64,000 bases of DNA from Ruminococcaceae bacterium HV4-5-B5C. GTDB taxonomy: Bacteria > Bacillota > Clostridia > Oscillospirales > Acutalibacteraceae. Positions within the stretch are counted from its first letter, which is position 1. Every line of letters begins with the position of its first letter. Shown here in pieces: positions 50,581 through 60,419 of the stretch. The notes beneath the pieces are model-generated. The model was not told the origin of the DNA. It saw only the letters and a list, made by a program, of their open reading frames with translations, and searched no databases. The stretch is taken from assembly GCA_900184925.1 (NCBI GenBank), contig FXYJ02000003.1, forward strand, positions 1 to 64,000, read 5' to 3'. A program made the translations under genes and the position numbers.

Positions 50581-50763
50581 TTAACAGCTGTCCTGCTGCT
50601 GCTCGGCCTCGCGTTTGGCCGCGATAATTGCGAGATTATCGCCGATCGCGCTGTACAGGTTCGCGAGGATATTCAGTGTCTCTTTATTCAGTCCGCGGGC
50701 GAGAGATATGGCAATGAGCGCCGCTAACAGGACCAGATCATCCCCCGGACAGCACTGTGCCAT
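50581..50763 (-). CDS. small conserved-type protein, function unknown
   Basis: 60 residues starting at MAQCCPGDDLVLLAALIAIS, preceded by GAGGTGG. One hydrophobic segment (LVLLAALIAISLA) then an amphipathic helix and a Cys at the end (QQDSC). Resembles small proteins in Ruminococcaceae genomes, role unknown. Confidence 0.65.
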   Translation of the reverse strand: MAQCCPGDDLVLLAALIAISLARGLNKETLNILANLYSAIGDNLAIIAAKREAEQQQDSC

Positions 50764-50889
50764 GCCGACCACCTCATTTCCTATAGTACGCGGGAGGAGG
50801 GCGGAACAGACCTGCAAATCGCACAGGAAGAAAATGTTGAAAGCCACATGAAAAACAGTTCCCCGGCCTGAAACAGACCGGGGAGGGGT

Positions 50890-52191
50890 TCAGGCTTCCT
50901 GCAGACGGAATTTTCCTACAAGCTCCATCATGTCCTGAGCCTGTTCGGAAAGTTCTCTGCTTGCCGCCGCGCTTTGCCCGGCGGTGGCGGAATTCATCTG
51001 CACAATGCTGGAAATCCTGCTCATACCCTGAGTGATCTGACTAACAGCTTCGGCCTGATGGTCCGAGTTCTGCGTGATTTTGCTGACTTGGGAAGAAACC
51101 TGCTTTGTCCCCCAGACGATTTTTTGCAGGGCTTCCGCCGTGGATTCAGCCATTTTTGTACCTTCCTCCACGGCGGATACGGAGTTTTCAATCAGTCGGG
51201 CAGTATCCCTGACGGCCTCCGAACTCTTGCCGGCCAGATTCCGAACTTCGTCGGCAACAATAGAAAAGCCTTTGCCTGCCTCACCGGCACGGGCGGCCTC
51301 CACAGCAGCGTTCAGGGAAAGAATATTGGTCTGAAATGCAATATCTTCAATCGTTTTGATGATGTTGCCGATCTGGTCGGATGAAGTGCGGATTTTTTCC
51401 ATTGCCTGCATCAGCTGCTGCATCTGCAGGCTGCCGTTTTTCAGTTCCCGGTCAACAAGCGAAACGCTTTCGCTGACGGTTGTAACGTTCTGCGCGGTTT
51501 GATGGATGGTTCCCGAAATCTCTGTCAGCGATGCGGAGAGTTCCTCGATAGAACTGGCCTGCTCGGTTGCCCCGTCCGCCAGAGTCTGAGCGCCGCCTGA
51601 GAGCTGGTCGGCGCCTCCAGATACCTGCCGGGAGGCCCTGTCGATCTGCCGGATCGTCTGGTTCAGCGACCGGCTGATTAGATTCATGGCATCGGCAACC
51701 TGAACGAAATCACCCTGGTACTCCGCCGACAGGCTGGTGTACAGGTCACCCTGCGCCATTTCTCTAAGGCTGCTGCTCAGGTCGGAAATATATTCGCGGA
51801 GCTTTTTGCCGGTTTCTGTCAGCGCGGCACCGAGTTGTCCGATTTCATCTTTGGACGGGTCGGAAATGGTGGCCGACAGGTCGCCTTTCGCAATTTTTTC
51901 CGCCGCGTCTTTTACTGTGTTGACCCTTCTGCTAACATCCCGGGACATCAGCACGGCGACAACGATGGCTGCTGCAATGGAAACGCCGAAGGCAACAAGG
52001 TTGACAATGCTCATAATCTGCATGTCGTTCTGCGAGAGGTTTTGTGCCATTTTTGCCCCGCCGGCCGGGCCGCCGCTCATATGTGGCCCGCCCATGCGAA
52101 ACAGGCTGAAGATACTGCCGACGCTGGAGATGAAGGTGATAAGTAAAAAGGTAAGAAGAAGTTTGGTGCGGATTTTCATGTTTTTTAGCAT
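50890..52191 (-). CDS. methyl-accepting chemotaxis-type receptor
   Basis: 433 residues. TM1 about 10-28, a short ~35-residue external loop containing a Gly/Met/His-rich segment ([17 protein letters not shown]), TM2 about 60-82, HAMP domain ([19 protein letters not shown]), then the signalling hairpin with the tip motif [19 protein letters not shown]. The external sensor is too small for ligand-binding PAS or Cache folds, so it may sense through a partner or respond to membrane or internal signals. No other chemotaxis genes are near. Long leader on the minus strand. Confidence 0.9.
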   Translation of the reverse strand: MLKNMKIRTKLLLTFLLITFISSVGSIFSLFRMGGPHMSGGPAGGAKMAQNLSQNDMQIMSIVNLVAFGVSIAAAIVVAVLMSRDVSRRVNTVKDAAEKIAKGDLSATISDPSKDEIGQLGAALTETGKKLREYISDLSSSLREMAQGDLYTSLSAEYQGDFVQVADAMNLISRSLNQTIRQIDRASRQVSGGADQLSGGAQTLADGATEQASSIEELSASLTEISGTIHQTAQNVTTVSESVSLVDRELKNGSLQMQQLMQAMEKIRTSSDQIGNIIKTIEDIAFQTNILSLNAAVEAARAGEAGKGFSIVADEVRNLAGKSSEAVRDTARLIENSVSAVEEGTKMAESTAEALQKIVWGTKQVSSQVSKITQNSDHQAEAVSQITQGMSRISSIVQMNSATAGQSAAASRELSEQAQDMMELVGKFRLQEA

Positions 52192-52324
52192 GGTTTGTGC
52201 CTCTTTCGTTACGGATTCCGATTTGGGTAAATTTTACCTTTCGCGTTTTGACTTCTTATGAAAGATTAATGAACCTTCCGTGAAAAGAATCAGAAAAGCT
52301 GGAAATCCGCAAAGGCACGGTGAC

Positions 52325-52360
52325 AAAGGAAAGGCCCCGGAAGCTATGGCTCCGGGGCCT
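52325..52360 (-). terminator. terminator of the ECF S component gene
   Basis: AGGCCCCGG/CCGGGGCCT 9-bp stem followed on the minus strand by TTTCCTTT. Confidence 0.75.
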
Positions 52361-52369
52361 GCTGTTCTG

Positions 52370-52954
52370 TTACGCCTCTTCCGCCCTGAGGAGGACGCGG
52401 CGCACACTGACGGGGAACCGCACCGTGCGGACGACGGGTTTCCACACAGCCAGCGAGATGGCGTAGTCGATCATGCTGTGAACGACCCCGCCCAGACCCA
52501 CGAGAAGCAGCACGCCGGTGAAGTACCCGCTCTGGTAGGTCGCTTTTGAAAGCTGATCCCCAAAGAAAAAGAAGGTGACGACGACGACTTCGCAGGCCGC
52601 GTGTACGACGGAAACGGCAAAGCCGAACAGCGAGGCCCCTTTGGCGGAGGTGAGGATGCCGGGAGCCCTGCGGAGCCAGAACGCGCCTAGAACGGAAAAT
52701 ATCAGGTGACTCAGTGCCCGCAGGACGATAACCGGCTGGAACCCTGCGAGAAAAAAGCCGAGCGTTGTTCCGAGAGAAACGGTCACAGCCGCCCCCGGTG
52801 AAATGAACATGGCGAGGAAAACGGGAACATGGCTCGCAAGGGTAAAGGATGCCGGGCCGATTACAATTTTGGGGCAGAACATCGGAATGACAATTCCGAT
52901 GGCGCAAAGAAGCGCCTCGGTGATTAAAACCTGAAGGCGGTTTGATTTTTCCAT
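52370..52954 (-). CDS. ECF transporter S component, possibly niacin-type
   Basis: 194 residues from MEKSNRLQVLITEALLCAIG; six membrane helices. FCPKIVIGPASFTLASHVPVFLAMFI and the C-terminal MIDYAISLAVW fit ECF S components. It has its own consensus promoter. A NiaR-like repressor lies 7.5 kb away, which makes a niacin (NiaX-like) role possible, but that is inference. Confidence 0.8.
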   Translation of the reverse strand: MEKSNRLQVLITEALLCAIGIVIPMFCPKIVIGPASFTLASHVPVFLAMFISPGAAVTVSLGTTLGFFLAGFQPVIVLRALSHLIFSVLGAFWLRRAPGILTSAKGASLFGFAVSVVHAACEVVVVTFFFFGDQLSKATYQSGYFTGVLLLVGLGGVVHSMIDYAISLAVWKPVVRTVRFPVSVRRVLLRAEEA

Positions 52955-53022
52955 TTTTTCAGACTCCCTCCGTCCCGCATGGGGACATGTCACTCTACAT
53001 GTAAAGACATAAGACAAGACAT

Positions 53023-53052
53023 ATTATAGGCGCGCAGGAGACCTCGTGTCAA
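53023..53052 (-). promoter_or_regulatory. consensus promoter with symmetrical element upstream of the S component
   Basis: Minus-strand TTGACA (53047-53052), 18-base spacer, TATAAT (53023-53028). Just downstream is ACATGT...ACATGT (52985-53002) with further TGTCTT repeats, a possible repressor operator. Confidence 0.8.
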
Positions 53053-53210
53053 GAGGAACCAATTTGCTGTTTTTTCAGAAAATCTGCCCCCCGGGGCGAA
53101 CTGGATGTTCTGTAAGGGGGACATATGAACAAAATCAACGGAAAATCGGATGGCCCGCGGACCGCTCCGCACAGACGGGCATACGATGAACGAGGGAGGA
53201 GGCGTGTGAG

Positions 53211-53564
53211 GTGCAGGAATGGCTCAAAGCCATCATCGCCGTGCTGGGGAGCGTTGCTGCCGCCGGCATAGCGGCAGCCGCAAGAAGTTTTTCCGCGCGC
53301 CGGAAACGCTTAAAACAGCGGCAGGATGCCGTGGAGGAAGGCCTTCGGGGGCTGCTGCACGACAGAATTCATGAACGCTACTATGAGTGCGAGGCAAAAG
53401 GGTTTGCCGACGTGCGCGACCTGGAAAACATGGAGCAGCTCTACGAACCGTATCATGCGCTCGGGGGAAACGGAACAGGTACAGATCTTTACGACAGGCT
53501 GCGGGAGCTTCCAACAATTCCTCCTGCCGAAAACTGTCGGCCGGCTGATCCGGCGGAAAGGTGA
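53211..53564 (+). CDS. phage-type membrane-anchored protein preceding holin
   Basis: 117 residues from GTG (GGGAGGAGG upstream). N-terminal TM (LKAIIAVLGSVAAAGIAAAA), then a basic helix and a HDRIHERYYECEAKGFADVRDLENMEQLY segment followed by GGNGTGTDLYDRLRELPT, typical of small phage lysis-region proteins. With the holin it forms an orphan lysis pair. Confidence 0.7.
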   Translation: MQEWLKAIIAVLGSVAAAGIAAAARSFSARRKRLKQRQDAVEEGLRGLLHDRIHERYYECEAKGFADVRDLENMEQLYEPYHALGGNGTGTDLYDRLRELPTIPPAENCRPADPAER

Positions 53565-53570
53565 ATCATA

Positions 53571-53798
53571 ATGGATAAAATCAACTGGAAACAGAAGCTT
53601 ACCTCCAGAAAACTCTGGCTCGCCGTTGCGGGCCTTATTGTAGGCGTGCTTGCCCTGTTCGGGGTAAACGCCGACATGGCGCAGCAGGTGAGCGGCGTGA
53701 TCATGGCGCTTGGCTCCGTGGTTGCGTATATCGTGGGCGAGGGACTTGTGGACGCAGCGGCGGCGGGAAGCGATTCCTCCGACACGGGCGGCAAGTAA
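53571..53798 (+). CDS. phage holin
   Basis: 75 residues. INWKQKLTSRKLWLAVAGLIVGVLALFGV, one more hydrophobic stretch (GVIMALGSVVAYIVGEGLV) and a polar tail. This is the phage_holin_4/phiLC3-type shape. No endolysin follows; next genes are host-type on the other strand. A GC-rich terminator is 25 bases downstream. Confidence 0.85.
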   Translation: MDKINWKQKLTSRKLWLAVAGLIVGVLALFGVNADMAQQVSGVIMALGSVVAYIVGEGLVDAAAAGSDSSDTGGK

Positions 53799-53820
53799 CG
53801 CGCTTTCGGGTAAAACAGAA

Positions 53821-53860
53821 GCAGGGCGCCCCGCGGTTTCATCACCGAGGGGCGCCCTGC
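53821..53860. terminator. bidirectional terminator between holin and secreted-protein operon
   Basis: 12-bp GC-rich perfect stem (GCAGGGCGCCCC/GGGGCGCCCTGC) with T-rich flanks (CGTTTGGG on plus, TTCTGTTTTA on minus). Confidence 0.75.
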
Positions 53861-53876
53861 CGTTTGGGTCAGCAGA

Positions 53877-56483
53877 TCAGAAGTGGAAGAAATTGCGCAT
53901 ACTGGCGAAAATGGACTTGAACCAGCCGCCGATCCCGCCGGATTGTGTCTGTGCCGGTGCGGCCTTCTGCACGGCCGGTTTTGCGGCCGGCTTTTTAATC
54001 TCGGCCGTCTTATACACAAACTTTACAGAAGTGGAAGCTCCGTCGGCGGATTCCGAGAAAATCTGGCTCTCGTCGGCCAGTTTCAGGTAAGCGTCCTTGC
54101 GAGCAAGAAGGTCCTGTGCACTGTCGAGCTTTGCCTGATAGCCGTTTGCCTGAGCGTCGCTCTGGAAGGTGTCGGCCATCGAAAGGGCCTGACGGAAAAC
54201 AGAGACGGTGTCCGGCTGCAGCGCCTGACGGAAAATGGTCATGATGGTTTTGCTGTTGTTGACGTCGTTGCGCATTTTCAGAAGCGTGTTCATCGTGTTC
54301 GTGAGGCTGCTTCTGCTGGTGCTCACACCGCTGCGCGCGAGGTCGCTCTGCAGCGAGGAGGCAACGGAGGAGGCGCTGGTCAGGTCACTTTTGAGGGACG
54401 GGAGCGTGCTGAGGAAATTCTGCATGTGAGGGTCGCGCGTCATCTGCATCATCTGCGTGAGAACGGCGATATTTCCGCTGTTGTTCTTCAGGTCGGTGCT
54501 CATGCCGTTCAGCTTCGTGGCCCACTGGGCGAGGTAAGCGAGGCTCTGCTTGTCGGCAAGAATCGCCTGAGTGTCTGCCAGAGAGGTGGCAACACCCTGT
54601 TTCTGTTCCTCCGAGAGGGACGTGTAATCCGACTGCAGTGCGCTGAGGTACGGCGCGGCCGCGTTCACGGCGGACATTGCCTGCGTCAGGTCATTGGCGT
54701 AATTGGGGTCGGCATTGGACAGGCTTGTCTGAAGATCCGAAGTGTTTTTCAGAAGATTGTTGACCGGGGTGGTAAGCTGGGAAGCAATTCCCGAGGCCTT
54801 TACAGCTGCGATGGTGGAAATCACTTCGGTGGTGCTGACCGCTTCTCCGGCCTGCAGTTTTCCCATCAGATCGGGGTTCTCATGGACCATTGCCGCCATG
54901 AGCTGGGCCTGCTGCTGGCTGTCGGTGACGCCCATGCCCGCCAAGACGGAACTTAGAGCCGCCTGATTGATGGCGGGGGGCAGGGTGCCGCCGGATGCGC
55001 TTTTTACAGCGTTTGTGAGCTGTCTTGTAAGATAGGACTGCATCAGAGCCTGCATATCTTCCGTCTGAAGCTGGAGGCCGGAGGACGGGATGCCTGCGGC
55101 CGTGGCGGCGGCGGAGAGATCACTCATGCTGCTGAGAGTGCCGGCCAGGCTGCTCTGGACGTCCGGGTTCCCGAGCGCCCCGAGCGGTGCGAGGGCGGAA
55201 ACGTTCGTGTGGGAAATCAGGTTGGCGGTGTCCCGGAGGATGGTCGAGAGATCACCGCCGGAGACGGCGGCGTCACCGAGAAGCTTTGCCGCGCCGTTGA
55301 GCTTGGAGGTGTCGAAGGTGCTCAGGGCCGCGTAATCGTTCAGCAGGGCGTTTGCGCTCTGCATGTTGACCTGCGAAAGACCGGCTGCCGCACCGTCCAG
55401 AACATGGTTGTCGACAAGGTATTTCAGGTCGGCTTTCGTGAGGTCGGAGGTGACGCGGTCGGCGAGCGCAAAGGTGTTGTCGTTCACATATTTGGGCAGC
55501 AGGTTTGCCGCGCTCGTGTCAAGACCGTAGAAATCGAACACGTCGTCCACCAGCAGCTTTGCCGCCGCGGTGCGGTCCGGATTGGTGATCAGCGAACTGA
55601 TGTTTTTCTGCGGATCGGCGTTCTGAAGGTTGCTCTGGAGGTCCTTCAGATTGTTGATGCAGTCGGTCAGCTTGCCGACATCGCCGGAGCCGGCAAGCTT
55701 ATCTGCGTCCGGAAGCTTCGGCGTGGCTGCCACCGTGATGGACGGCAGGTGAAAATTCACCGCGTCCGCCTCAATGGTGAGCGTCTCTGGCAGGTTCAGG
55801 TCGCTCAGCTCCGAAAAAGCGGAGTCCTTGAGGCTGAGGCTTTCCGAGAGGCCGGGCATGGCGAGGAAAGCCACATACTGGTTGTTCCCGTCCGTAAGAA
55901 GCTTGCCGGAGTTGACGGTTACGTTCTTGAATGTGTCGGAGGGAAGGATGGCGGCGGCTACCGCCGTCATGGGTGTATACATCTGCACGTCTTTCCCGTT
56001 TACACTGACGGTGTGTGCGTCCGTGTTGGTCAGGGTGAGGCTGACGGTGACTTTTCCGCTCTTCCCGGCAATTTCCTGTGCGGAGACGGGTTTGCCGTCG
56101 AGCGTGTAGGCCATCGAAACGGTCAGCGGCGTCTTCTTGTCGGTTGTACCCTGGTAGTAGATGTTTTTGCCGGTGTTGTCGGAACTGAGGGCCCAGGTGA
56201 GCGTGTCTCCCTGCAGGGAGGCTTTTTCGCCTGTCTTGACGTTCTGGATGTTTTTCAGGTCGGATTTGTCGACGATGCGCTGCGAGGCGTCGTCGGAATG
56301 GAGCCAGTCGGAGACGATGGTGTCCTGTATGGCCCCGGCTGAGTCGAGGTTCACATAGACGGTTTCGTCTTTCTGTGTCCCGGCGGCGCTGGCGTAAACC
56401 GAGCCTGGCGCCGCCAGCGCGACGAGCACCGCGAGGGAGAGGCACCCTGTGCGCTCGAGTATGCGAAGCGTTTTCTTTTTCAT
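53877..56483 (-). CDS. large secreted protein paired with MMPL exporter
   Basis: 868 residues. Signal peptide (LSLAVLVALAAPGSVYASA). Residues 40-220 contain beta-rich regions with YVNLDSAGAIQDTIVSDWLHSD. Most of 240-830 is helical, with Ser/Ala/Leu/Asn-rich coiled segments (SLRDAA, DVSNADPNYANDLTQAM, LPSLKSDLTSASSV). The tail is Pro/Ala-rich and ends in a hydrophobic helix IGGWFKSIFASMRNF. Last gene of a TetR-regulated operon with the MMPL protein. Function unknown; may be a component that passes substrate across the envelope, or its cargo. Confidence 0.75.
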   Translation of the reverse strand: MKKKTLRILERTGCLSLAVLVALAAPGSVYASAAGTQKDETVYVNLDSAGAIQDTIVSDWLHSDDASQRIVDKSDLKNIQNVKTGEKASLQGDTLTWALSSDNTGKNIYYQGTTDKKTPLTVSMAYTLDGKPVSAQEIAGKSGKVTVSLTLTNTDAHTVSVNGKDVQMYTPMTAVAAAILPSDTFKNVTVNSGKLLTDGNNQYVAFLAMPGLSESLSLKDSAFSELSDLNLPETLTIEADAVNFHLPSITVAATPKLPDADKLAGSGDVGKLTDCINNLKDLQSNLQNADPQKNISSLITNPDRTAAAKLLVDDVFDFYGLDTSAANLLPKYVNDNTFALADRVTSDLTKADLKYLVDNHVLDGAAAGLSQVNMQSANALLNDYAALSTFDTSKLNGAAKLLGDAAVSGGDLSTILRDTANLISHTNVSALAPLGALGNPDVQSSLAGTLSSMSDLSAAATAAGIPSSGLQLQTEDMQALMQSYLTRQLTNAVKSASGGTLPPAINQAALSSVLAGMGVTDSQQQAQLMAAMVHENPDLMGKLQAGEAVSTTEVISTIAAVKASGIASQLTTPVNNLLKNTSDLQTSLSNADPNYANDLTQAMSAVNAAAPYLSALQSDYTSLSEEQKQGVATSLADTQAILADKQSLAYLAQWATKLNGMSTDLKNNSGNIAVLTQMMQMTRDPHMQNFLSTLPSLKSDLTSASSVASSLQSDLARSGVSTSRSSLTNTMNTLLKMRNDVNNSKTIMTIFRQALQPDTVSVFRQALSMADTFQSDAQANGYQAKLDSAQDLLARKDAYLKLADESQIFSESADGASTSVKFVYKTAEIKKPAAKPAVQKAAPAQTQSGGIGGWFKSIFASMRNFFHF

Positions 56484-56549
56484 ATTGGAATTCCTCCGTT
56501 TCCAGTTAATCGGGTGAATTTGATTTTGAGACTGATGCCGCCGGGTTGT

Positions 56550-58616
56550 TTATTCGCTTTTCCAGCGGATGCTCAGTTTTTCGATGAGCGGCTCCGCGAG
56601 GTAAAGCAGCGGAGGCAGGAACAGGACGATGACGACGACGCTTACAAGGGCGCCGCGCGCGAGCATGGTGCAGATGCTCTTGATAATCTCAATGTTTGAA
56701 GCAACCGAGACACCGGAGGTCGCGCAGAAGAGCACGAGCGCGCTGGTTACAATCGCGGGGAACGAAGTCGTTGCGGCGATCCGCACGGCTTCACCGCGGT
56801 CGCGGCCTTTCCGCAGCTCCTCCTGGAACCGAGAGGTCATCAGGATGGAATAGTCAACGGTGGCGCCGAGCTGGATGCAGCTGACGACCGTCGGGGAGAT
56901 GAACGGGATTACGGTCCCGGTTAACGGCGCGATGCCGATGTTGATGAAGATGGAGCACTCGATGATGCAGATCAGGATGACCGGCAGAGCGAGCGACCGG
57001 AAGGTGAGGGCGATAACGAGGAAAACGAAGGCAATGGAGATCAGGTCGGTGACCTTGAAGTCGTGGCTTGCAACGTCGATGAGATCTTTGGTCAGCGCGC
57101 CTTCACCGGTAATCTGCGCGGTGGGGTCGATTTTTTTCGTTAGCGTACTGATTTCGTCAATCTGTCTGTTTTCGTTGTCGTCGGCCGTTTTGTAGTCGGA
57201 GTTGACGAGGATAATCTGCCGGCCGTCTTTTTTAAAGATTTCCCTCACGTCGGACGGGATGACCTCATCCGGAATCGTGGGGCCGATGATGTCGTTGTAG
57301 GCGACGACGGATTTGACGCCGTCGACCTTCTCGATGCCCGAGGTGATTTCCTGCACCTGGCTGGCCGGCATTTTATCATTGACAATGACAAAATGCGTTG
57401 ATGCCATGTCGAAGGTGTTCTTCAGTTTGTCGGAAGCGACAATGGAAGGCAGGCTCGACGGAAGCGACTGCTGCAGGTTATAGTAAAGCTGCGTCTGGTT
57501 GCGCAGCAGAGCGGACGGGATGAGAACAAGAAGAAATGCGACGGCAAACGCCTTGCGGTGCTTGACAATGAAATTGCTGCCGCGTTCGAAGGACGGAATG
57601 ATTGTTTTGTGCGTGTAGCGGTAGATCGGTTTGTCAAACACAAGAACGAGAGACGGCAGAATCGTCAGGGTCGAGAAAACGCCGAAAATAACACCCTTCA
57701 TCATCACGATGCCGATGTCGCGCCCGAGTGTCAGTTCCATGAAGCAGAGAGCCGCAAAGCCCGCTACCACGGCGCTGGAACTGCTGATGATGGCGACGAA
57801 CGCCTCCTTGATGGCTTTGGCCATTGCGTCCCGCGGGTCGTCGTACCGCAGCTTTTCCTCGTCGTAGCGGTTCAGCAGGAAGATGGAGAAGTCCATCGTA
57901 ACGCCGAGCTGGAGTACTGCGGCAATGGCCTGCGTCACGTAGGAGATCTGGCCGAGGAACACATTGGTACCGAAGTTATAGACCATCGGGAACAGGAAGC
58001 CGAGCATGAAGACGAACGGCTGCAGCCACGATTTCATGCACAGCATCATTGCCGCGATGGAGAACAGGAAGGCGAACAGCATGTAATACGGGATCTGGCT
58101 GCTGACAAGGTCGCTTGTGTCTTTCGTTACGGCGGAGAATCCGCTCAGAAAGCACTGTTTGTTCATCAGCTTGCGCACGTTCGCCACAGCGGTGAGCGTG
58201 GTGTCGGAAGATGCCGCGCCCTTGTAGGTAACGATCATCAGCGTGGAGTTTTTACTGTAGAACGTGTCACGGAGAAGGTCGGGGAGCATTTCCTGCGGAA
58301 TACGGGTGTCGGCAATGTCGTCGACCCACATGGCAGTGTTGACTCCCGGTACCTGCTTGATTCTTTCTTTCATGGCGGCTACGTCTTTCGACGGCATGTT
58401 GTCGATGACAATAATCGACGTTGCCGCGTCGTGGAACGTATCCTCCAGCACCGCTTCACCTTTGGTGGAGTCGAGCGTCTGGGGCAGGTAAGAGAGGATG
58501 TCGTAGTTGACGCGCGTGTTGATGTAGCCGATGGCGCTGGGGATCAGGAGCAGCACGGCAATCGTGATGATCAGCGCCGGGTGATGCGTCAGGAATCTTG
58601 TTATTTTGGAAGGCAA
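56550..58616 (-). CDS. MMPL/RND-family transporter
   Basis: 688 residues with two repeats of about six helices each and large external loops after helix 1 and helix 7. Signature regions: RYDEEKLRYDDPRDAMAKAIKEAFVAIISSSSAVVAGFAALCFMELTLGRDIG and, in the second half, LTSRFQEELRKGRDRGEAVRIAATTSFPAIVTSALVLFCATSG. A single polypeptide of this size is a typical Gram-positive MMPL exporter for lipids or hydrophobic compounds. Downstream of a TetR regulator gene and upstream of a secreted protein. Confidence 0.9.
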   Translation of the reverse strand: MPSKITRFLTHHPALIITIAVLLLIPSAIGYINTRVNYDILSYLPQTLDSTKGEAVLEDTFHDAATSIIVIDNMPSKDVAAMKERIKQVPGVNTAMWVDDIADTRIPQEMLPDLLRDTFYSKNSTLMIVTYKGAASSDTTLTAVANVRKLMNKQCFLSGFSAVTKDTSDLVSSQIPYYMLFAFLFSIAAMMLCMKSWLQPFVFMLGFLFPMVYNFGTNVFLGQISYVTQAIAAVLQLGVTMDFSIFLLNRYDEEKLRYDDPRDAMAKAIKEAFVAIISSSSAVVAGFAALCFMELTLGRDIGIVMMKGVIFGVFSTLTILPSLVLVFDKPIYRYTHKTIIPSFERGSNFIVKHRKAFAVAFLLVLIPSALLRNQTQLYYNLQQSLPSSLPSIVASDKLKNTFDMASTHFVIVNDKMPASQVQEITSGIEKVDGVKSVVAYNDIIGPTIPDEVIPSDVREIFKKDGRQIILVNSDYKTADDNENRQIDEISTLTKKIDPTAQITGEGALTKDLIDVASHDFKVTDLISIAFVFLVIALTFRSLALPVILICIIECSIFINIGIAPLTGTVIPFISPTVVSCIQLGATVDYSILMTSRFQEELRKGRDRGEAVRIAATTSFPAIVTSALVLFCATSGVSVASNIEIIKSICTMLARGALVSVVVIVLFLPPLLYLAEPLIEKLSIRWKSE

Positions 58617-58719
58617 GCCTGGTTCCTCCTTTGTGTCGGTTAAAAAAGAGTATAAAAAACTAAGCCTTTCTTCTCCCGACTTTTTTGAAAAAAGGCGAAG
58701 GCATTTTCATGGGCGGCGT

Positions 58720-59310
58720 TCAGGAAAGGATCAGCTTCACGGAACGGTAAAGTTCCGGCTTGATGTCATCGAACGAGTACGGCAATTCCTGAATAAGGGA
58801 ATTGTAGCAGACGACGCTGACCATGCACACGATGAGGTAGAGCCGTTTGCCGGCGTTTTCGGTGCTGCCGCCGGTAAGCGTGAAATTCTCGACAAAGACC
58901 TTCCGCGTGTGCTCCATATCCGGGCTGCGGAACAGTTTCTCACACAGGCCAACGGAGAAGTTTTTGAAAAGAAGATCCAGGAAGCGCGTGTCTCCGCGGA
59001 AATAGTTTACGAGGTAATCGACGAAAAAAATCACGCTTTGCTGGAAATCGAGCCCTTCGTCCTCTTTTTTTTCAGAGAGTGCCTTCATGGCGCTGTTCAT
59101 GACAAGCGACAGTTTGCGGATAATGATCCGGTCCACCAGGTCGTATTTATCTTTGCAGTAAAGGTAAAACGTGCCTTTTGCCACGCCCGCGTGCCTTACG
59201 ATCTCGTCTACAACCGTTTCGTGCACGCCTTTCGACGTAAACAGATCGTAGGCCGCGTCGTAAAGATTTTTCATTTTAAGCGCTTTATTACCGAGCAGCT
59301 TTTCTCCCAT
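58720..59310 (-). CDS. TetR-family regulator of the MMPL operon
   Basis: 196 residues. DAAYDLFTSKGVHETVVDEIVRHAGVAKGTFYLYCKDKYDLV is the classic TetR helix-turn-helix (FYLYCKDK). C-terminal helices form the ligand pocket. Start of a three-gene minus-strand operon; two palindromic TGAC-type operators in the promoter support autoregulation. Confidence 0.9.
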   Translation of the reverse strand: MGEKLLGNKALKMKNLYDAAYDLFTSKGVHETVVDEIVRHAGVAKGTFYLYCKDKYDLVDRIIIRKLSLVMNSAMKALSEKKEDEGLDFQQSVIFFVDYLVNYFRGDTRFLDLLFKNFSVGLCEKLFRSPDMEHTRKVFVENFTLTGGSTENAGKRLYLIVCMVSVVCYNSLIQELPYSFDDIKPELYRSVKLILS

Positions 59311-59334
59311 GGGATATCGCCTCCTTTTCTGAAA

Positions 59335-59390
59335 TGACCAATAGTCATTCTTGCAGGGTGTAGTATATCCCCAAAATGACTATTAGTCAA
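59335..59390 (-). promoter_or_regulatory. TetR operon promoter with two operators
   Basis: Promoter on the minus strand: TTGACT (59385-59390), 17 bases, TATACT (59362-59367). Operator 1 TGACTATTAGTCA (59377-59389) overlaps the -35; operator 2 TGACCAATAGTCA (59335-59347) lies in the leader. Both are palindromes with a 5-base centre. Confidence 0.8.
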
Positions 59391-59585
59391 TCTCCCGAAA
59401 AAAATTCATTCATTTCGTTAAAATTTTCAAAGCAAGTCATAAGAAACTGTCTGATATTGCTGAATGCAATTCACAGCGGAGATCCCCCGACGACCCGCGC
59501 AGACAGCCTTTGACGCGGAGCAAAAATGCGGCTATAATGAAAAAAACGCGGGCGCCGGGAACCGGGCCGCGAAGGGGATGCTGAT

Positions 59586-60386
59586 ATGAAGAAGAAAATC
59601 GGATTCATCGGATGCGGCAACATGGCGGGTGCAATGATCGGCGGAATTCTGTCGGCCGGAGCGCTGAAGCCGGAGGACATCATTGTCTCCAACCACACGT
59701 CGCTGAAACTCGAAAAGGCGAAAGCACAGTACGGCGTTACAACGACGCTGAGCAACCGTGTGGCGGCCGCTCAGAGCGAAATCCTTGTGCTGGCGGTCAA
59801 GCCGCAGTATTTTTCGGAAGTGATTGAAGAAATTTCCGACGATGTGGCGGATTCCGCCGTCGTCGTGAGCCTTGCGCCGGGCAAAACTCTCGAGAAACTG
59901 CGCGACATGTTCGGCCGCGACCTCAAGCTCATTCGCACCATGCCGAATACGCCGGCTCTGGTGCGCGAGGGCATGACGGCTCTTTGCCCGGACAGCCTTG
60001 TTTCGCAGGAAGAACTTGCCGAAGTGCGCCGCCTGTTCGACTCGTTCGGGAAAACGGAGGTCATCGCCGAAGGCATGATGAATGCGGTTGTCGCGGTCAG
60101 CGGAAGTTCCCCGGCTTACGTTTTCATGTTCCTTGAGGCAATGGCGGACGCCGCGGTGATGGGCGGGCTTCCGCGCGCGCAGGCGTATACCTTTGCGGCG
60201 CAGTCGGTGCTCGGCAGCGCGAAGATGATGCTTGAGACCGGAAAACACCCCGGCGAACTGAAAGACATGGTCTGTTCCCCGGCGGGAACGACCATCGAGG
60301 CGGTTGCGGCGCTTGAACGCGCCGGATTCCGCGGAGCCGTGATGGACGCAATGATTGCCTGCATGAAAAAATCGGCGTCGATGTAA
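59586..60386 (+). CDS. proC: pyrroline-5-carboxylate reductase
   Basis: 266 residues. Rossmann motif IGFIGCGNMAGAMIGG, MPNTPALVREGM, the conserved SGSSPAYVFMFLEAMADAAV and HPGELKDMVCSPAGTTIEAV. Reduces P5C to proline with NAD(P)H in the last step of proline synthesis. GGGG RBS upstream; TATAAT at 59540 area suggests its own promoter. Followed by a NiaR-like gene. Confidence 0.95.
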   Translation: MKKKIGFIGCGNMAGAMIGGILSAGALKPEDIIVSNHTSLKLEKAKAQYGVTTTLSNRVAAAQSEILVLAVKPQYFSEVIEEISDDVADSAVVVSLAPGKTLEKLRDMFGRDLKLIRTMPNTPALVREGMTALCPDSLVSQEELAEVRRLFDSFGKTEVIAEGMMNAVVAVSGSSPAYVFMFLEAMADAAVMGGLPRAQAYTFAAQSVLGSAKMMLETGKHPGELKDMVCSPAGTTIEAVAALERAGFRGAVMDAMIACMKKSASM

Positions 60387-60419
60387 GCGGAACGAAAAGG
60401 GCAGAAGGGGGGCGTCGGG

